5,698 nucleotides of DNA from contig CAAFNG010000192.1 in NCBI GenBank assembly GCA_900764225.1, positions 1 to 5,698 of the forward strand. The letters are read 5' to 3'. The translations under genes and the position numbers were made by a program. Below, piece after piece: positions 4,451 to 5,698 of this stretch. Under the pieces are notes generated by a model. That model saw only the letters and a program-made list of their open reading frames with translations. It was not told where the DNA came from and did not search any database. How positions within the stretch are numbered: the stretch's first letter is position 1; each line of letters opens with the position of its first letter. This stretch comes from Lachnospiraceae bacterium (GTDB lineage: Bacteria; Bacillota; Clostridia; Lachnospirales; Lachnospiraceae).

Positions 4451-5153
4451 CCTGTCTTTGGAGGAAGCTGTCCGCATTTATCAGGAGATTCCAGCAGAGC
4501 GAATGAACGGGATCAAGGGCATTGGTTTTGAGCTGAAAGACGGAAGCGACTATGAAGGACCTTTTCCAATTTTGACCGGCCAGACCATTGACCTGGACAC
4601 CATCCAGGCAATCGACTATTACCGTGATAATCCTCTGGTGCAAAAAGCGGTAAAGGAACTGGCTGCGGCAATGCCGGAAATAGAAGTGCTGGGGGCGGAT
4701 GCCAACCAGCAGGAGGCTTTGTTTCTGATTGACGATGCCACCTATCTTCATATCCAGTCCTGTGACAGCGGCTGGGACTATACCCTTTACGATGCCGCGT
4801 CCATGAAAGAGTTGGATGGTGGTCAGCTGGATATGCCGGAGATTTCCCGCATGAAGGCAGTTCTCCAGATTTGTGATGACAACGATTTGGGCAGAGACTC
4901 GGTAAAATACGCACCGTTGTCCATGATTGAGACCTTGCAGGAAGCTGCCTACCAGCAGATGCAGGCAGAGGCCAGTCAGATGGCTGCTTCTTCTCAGCTG
5001 CCGGAAGCACAAGAGCAGGCGCTGGATGAATACCCTATGCCTGATGAGCAGGTATCCACACCGGATATGCAGGAATACGGCTACTTCTATGATGGGATGG
5101 GATGCTCCCTGTCACCAGAGAACGGGCGCTGGAACTGGATGCCGCTGGTTTGA
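4404..5153 (+). pseudogene. Fragment of large ICE-associated multidomain protein (first part, frameshifted)
   Basis: This frame reads about 249 residues from ATG 4404. ATG 4407 and ATG 4416 are equally possible, and none has a ribosome binding site. The recognisable sequence starts at MEFPNLGEYHDNLSLEEAVR, and IPAERMNGIKGIGFELKDGS follows. This resembles a domain found in large accessory proteins of Firmicutes ICEs that also carry YodL-type domains. A second region (about residues 95-190) is acidic and may be another accessory domain; then comes a Gln/Glu-rich linker. The frame continues smoothly to YFYDGM (ending at 5099) and is then lost, closing with 18 aberrant residues (GCSL...MPLV). The biological frame resumes at 5102. 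The left side lacks the N-terminal part because it begins at the parB junction. The function of the family is unknown to me; it may act in transfer or host interaction. Confidence 0.7.
5094..5103 (+). repeat. Tandem GGGAT duplication causing a frameshift
   Basis: GGGAT at 5094-5098 is repeated at 5099-5103. With only one copy the frame reads YFYDGM-LPVTRERALEL and continues without a stop to the window edge. With two copies the frame shifts and ends at TGA 5151-5153. This is consistent with slipped-strand duplication. The reading frame, not a comparison with a relative, is the evidence. Confidence 0.7.
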
Positions 5154-5698
5154 CTGTCTATGTGCTGCATGAGGACAATACGGAGAGTATGGTATTTGAC
5201 TCGCAGGAAATCATGGATCATGGCGGCCTTTTCGGTGTGGATCGTGAGGAATGGGAGAAAAGCCCTCAGTTCCACGAAAAGGTCATAGAGCGCCAGGAAC
5301 ATCAGCAGGAACGGGAACAGGCATTTCTTGCTCAGAACAGAGATTGCTTTGCCATCTATCAGGTGAGCCGTGACGATCCGCAGAATGTGCGCTTTATGAA
5401 TCTGGACTGGCTAAAGTCCCATGATATTTCCATAGAGCGCAGCAATTATGATCTCATTTACACTGCTCCGCTGAGGGAGTCTGGCACGGTACCGGAGCAG
5501 CTGGAAAAACTATATGAGCAGTTTAATCTGCAAAAACCGGCGGATTTTCACAGTCCTTCTATGAGTGTCAGTGACATCGTTGCGATCAAGCAGGAGGGTA
5601 AGGTATCCTATCATTACTGTGACAGTGTTGGCTTTACCCAGATCCCCGGATTCCTGCCGGAAAATCCGCTGAAAAATGCGGAGATGGCCGTGGAGGAC
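5102..5698 (+). pseudogene. YodL-domain protein, downstream part of the same broken gene (runs off the window)
   Basis: This frame is open from 5093 to the right edge, with ATG 5102 giving 199 residues so far. It begins LPVTRERALELDAAGLTVYV and has a small domain at about 7-51 ending GLFGVDREEW. A charged Glu/Gln linker spans about 52-78. Residues 81-185 match the YodL-like pattern: FAIYQ, SNYDLIYTAPL, YEQFNLQKPADF, SMSVSDIVAIKQ and YCDSVGF. YodL-like domains occur in Bacillus YodL and in large proteins of Clostridia ICEs; their role there is not established to my knowledge. The frame is the natural continuation of the fragment ending at 5153. It is shifted by the GGGAT duplication, and no ribosome binding site precedes ATG 5102, so it is probably not translated efficiently. 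The end lies outside the window. Confidence 0.75.

Larger units (their letters stand above)
3018..5698 (+). mobile_element. Left end of a probable, decayed Firmicutes ICE downstream of rpsI
   Basis: From the end of the rpsI terminator onward the sequence shifts to higher G+C and to parA-parB and YodL-type genes. Such genes are common in Tn1549-like and related ICEs of gut Clostridia. The ribosomal operon context ends abruptly. The 3' end of rpsI is a known ICE target in streptococci, which makes the position plausible. The exact left boundary is not visible: it could be anywhere from the last codons of rpsI to about 3060, because the other end and its direct repeat are outside the window. Internal rearrangement near 4410 and a frameshift near 5098 suggest the element is no longer intact. 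No integrase, relaxase or type IV secretion gene is visible, so the class is inferred. Confidence 0.65.

Noticed and set aside
4260..5012. 250-codon minus-strand frame opposite the YodL-type gene
   Set aside because: It is a shadow of the coding strand. The plus strand carries recognisable domain sequence here, and the minus product is rich in Cys, His and Gln with no family resemblance.
5091..5106. Programmed -1 ribosomal frameshift joining the two YodL-type frames
   Set aside because: No canonical slippery heptamer is present, and the tandem GGGAT copy explains the shift more simply.

Overview
The window looks like a chromosomal segment of a low-G+C Gram-positive anaerobe of the Clostridia, most likely Lachnospiraceae (Blautia, Dorea or Ruminococcus-like). 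The order ecfA2-ecfT-truA-rplM-rpsI is the usual Firmicutes arrangement downstream of the ribosomal protein cluster. Strong AGGAGG ribosome binding sites and a perfect-consensus promoter fit this. The genus is inferred from general resemblance, not from a search.

Positions 1-3017 are core genome, all on the plus strand. They hold the charged C-terminal tail of a protein that is probably EcfA2, then ecfT (transmembrane subunit of the ECF vitamin/micronutrient transporters), a strong hairpin, and truA (tRNA pseudouridine synthase). After truA comes a 325-base gap containing the promoter (TTGACA, 17-base spacer, TATAAT) and a structured leader of about 165 nt for the rplM-rpsI operon (ribosomal proteins L13 and S9). 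A perfect 14-bp terminator follows rpsI.

Positions from about 3018 (possibly from the 3' end of rpsI itself) to the right edge have a different character: visibly higher G+C and genes typical of Firmicutes integrative and conjugative elements (ICEs). The left part is about 350 noncoding bases with a 13-bp direct repeat, palindromes, a possible promoter and two tandem terminator-like hairpins. Then come a ParA-type ATPase gene and a ParB-type gene that starts within it at a TTG codon. No integrase, relaxase, coupling protein or conjugation gene lies in the window, so the ICE assignment rests on ParA/ParB and the YodL-type protein.

The most unusual part is what follows. The ParB reading frame stops resembling ParB after about 89 residues and is joined out of frame to the middle of a large multidomain protein whose C-terminal part contains a YodL-like domain. 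That protein normally lies far from parAB in such elements. The joined fragment is broken again at 5094-5103 by a tandem GGGAT duplication. The simplest reading is a decayed or internally deleted ICE next to rpsI. An assembly artefact has to be excluded. I see no CRISPR array, tRNA, rRNA, insertion sequence or toxin-antitoxin pair, and no complete new system in the window.
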